Shown here one piece after another: positions 63,169 through 64,000 of a stretch of DNA of 64,000 bases (the first letter of the stretch is position 1; the number at the start of each line of letters is the position of its first letter). The position numbers and the translations under genes are program-made. The notes under the pieces were generated by a model that saw only the letters and a list, made by a program, of their open reading frames with translations, ran no database searches and had not been told where the DNA came from. The DNA is from Pseudomonas vanderleydeniana (GTDB lineage: Bacteria > Pseudomonadota > Gammaproteobacteria > Pseudomonadales > Pseudomonadaceae): positions 682,001 through 746,000 of the forward strand of contig NZ_CP077093.1 in assembly GCF_014268755.2 (NCBI RefSeq), given 5' to 3'.

Positions 63169-64000
63169 TCAGGCCCGCAGTGCCTGCTCCAGGTCTTCGA
63201 GCAGGTCCTCGATGGCCTCGATGCCGACCGACAGGCGAATCATTTCCGGCTTCACGCCGGCCTTGGCCTGCTCTTGTTCGGTCATCTGCCGGTGGGTGGT
63301 GGAGGCCGGATGGCAGGCCAGTGACTTGGCGTCGCCGATGTTCACCAGGCGCTTGAAGATCTGAAGGGCGTCGTAGAAGCGCACGCCGGCCTCGTAGCCG
63401 CCCTTAAGGCCGAACGAGAGGATCGCCGACGGCTTGCCCTTCATGTACTTGTGCGCCAGCTCATGGTGTGGGTGGTCCGGCAGGCCGGCGTAGCTGACCC
63501 AGGCGACCTGTTCGTGGGCCTTGAGGAACTTCGCCACCCTGAGCGCATTCTCGGTGTGGCGCTCCATGCGCAGGGCCAGGGTTTCCAGGCCCTGCAGCAG
63601 CAGGAAGGCATTCATTGGCGCCAGCGCCGCGCCGGTATTGCGCAATGGTACGGTGCGCGCGCGGGCGATGAACGCCGCCGGGCCGAACTTCTCGGTGTAG
63701 ACCACGCCGTGGTAGGCCGCCTCCGGGGTATTCAGGCCGGGAAATTTCTGCGGATGGTCGGCCCAGGGGAAGGTGCCCGCGTCGACGATCACCCCGCCCA
63801 GGGCGTTGCCGTGGCCGCCGACATACTTGGTAACCGAATGTACGACGATGTCGGCACCGAACAGGATCGGCTTGCACAGGATCGGCGTCGCCACCGTGTT
63901 GTCGACCATCAGCGGTACGCCATGGGCGTGGGCGACCTGGGCGAAACTTTCGAGATCGACGATGTTGCCCGCCGGATTGCCGATACTTTCGCAATAGACC
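63169..64000 (-). CDS. metY: O-acetylhomoserine sulfhydrylase MetY (5' truncated by window edge)
   Basis: PLP-dependent enzyme of the Cys/Met metabolism family, making homocysteine from O-acetylhomoserine and sulfide. About 276 C-terminal residues are visible, entering at the right edge. The PLP lysine is in HSVTKYVGGHGNALGG, and the long RARTVPLRNTGAALAPMNAF and HPASTTHRQMTEQEQ segments are typical of the MetY branch rather than MetB or MetZ. The N-terminus, start and promoter are outside the window. Confidence 0.93.
   Translation of the reverse strand, partial: VYCESIGNPAGNIVDLESFAQVAHAHGVPLMVDNTVATPILCKPILFGADIVVHSVTKYVGGHGNALGGVIVDAGTFPWADHPQKFPGLNTPEAAYHGVVYTEKFGPAAFIARARTVPLRNTGAALAPMNAFLLLQGLETLALRMERHTENALRVAKFLKAHEQVAWVSYAGLPDHPHHELAHKYMKGKPSAILSFGLKGGYEAGVRFYDALQIFKRLVNIGDAKSLACHPASTTHRQMTEQEQAKAGVKPEMIRLSVGIEAIEDLLEDLEQALRA

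Overview
The window looks like chromosomal DNA of a fluorescens-type Pseudomonas. It is GC-rich and shows the pilQ-aroK-aroB-damX-gltB-gltD-hemE order familiar from that genus, divergent putA/putP, and REP-like palindromes in intergenic DNA. No rRNA, tRNA, IS element, phage or CRISPR array was recognised.

Layout. (1) 1-12.4 kb, plus strand: end of pilQ (type IV pilus secretin), aroK and aroB (shikimate pathway), a DamX-like ATPase/SPOR protein, gltB and gltD (glutamate synthase) and hemE. A 131-bp palindromic element lies between gltD and hemE. (2) 12.8-23.9 kb, plus strand: a GbpA-like chitin-binding lytic polysaccharide monooxygenase between AT-rich gaps, then a complete linear type II secretion operon gspC-gspM without its own prepilin peptidase. 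(3) 23.9-26.1 kb: an MFS exporter divergent from a LysR regulator. (4) 26.1-26.7 kb: a tandem 237/235-bp repeat carrying two more copies of the 131-bp element. (5) 26.7-45.7 kb, minus strand: about 22 tightly overlapping genes forming one aryl-polyene (xanthomonadin-like pigment) operon. (6) 46.1-48.5 kb: an orphan ParA ATPase, trxC, a gene-free lower-GC stretch and a MazE/MazF-type toxin-antitoxin pair. (7) 48.5-57.1 kb, minus strand: selO, a KefA/MscK mechanosensitive channel, a CvrA-type antiporter and a large acyl-CoA dehydrogenase. (8) 57.2-63.1 kb: putA and putP diverging from a region with an array of GTTGCA boxes. (9) The minus-strand metY gene runs off the right edge.

How the genes work together. 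The aryl-polyene operon encodes a chain-length-factor-like protein, two acyltransferases, two acyl carrier proteins, a membrane protein, an AMP-ligase fused to a dehydratase, a glycosyltransferase, an aromatic amino-acid ammonia-lyase, a thioesterase, a LolA-like carrier, an MMPL exporter, a Kef-like antiporter, a flavin enzyme with a halogenase-type signature, a methyltransferase, two lipoproteins, two ketosynthases, a second dehydratase, a ketoreductase and a small periplasmic protein. Together these can be expected to make an aryl starter, extend it as a conjugated polyene, and deliver it to the outer membrane. The least standard parts are the flavin enzyme with WxWxIP, the ammonia-lyase, the ligase-dehydratase fusion, and a REP pair read through inside the 5' end of the LolA gene.

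The type II secretion operon and the GbpA-like protein probably form a chitin-attack unit. Start codons were often chosen from ribosome-binding sites or 4-bp ATGA overlaps and differ from the longest open frames. All functions are read from motifs and context; no database search was possible.
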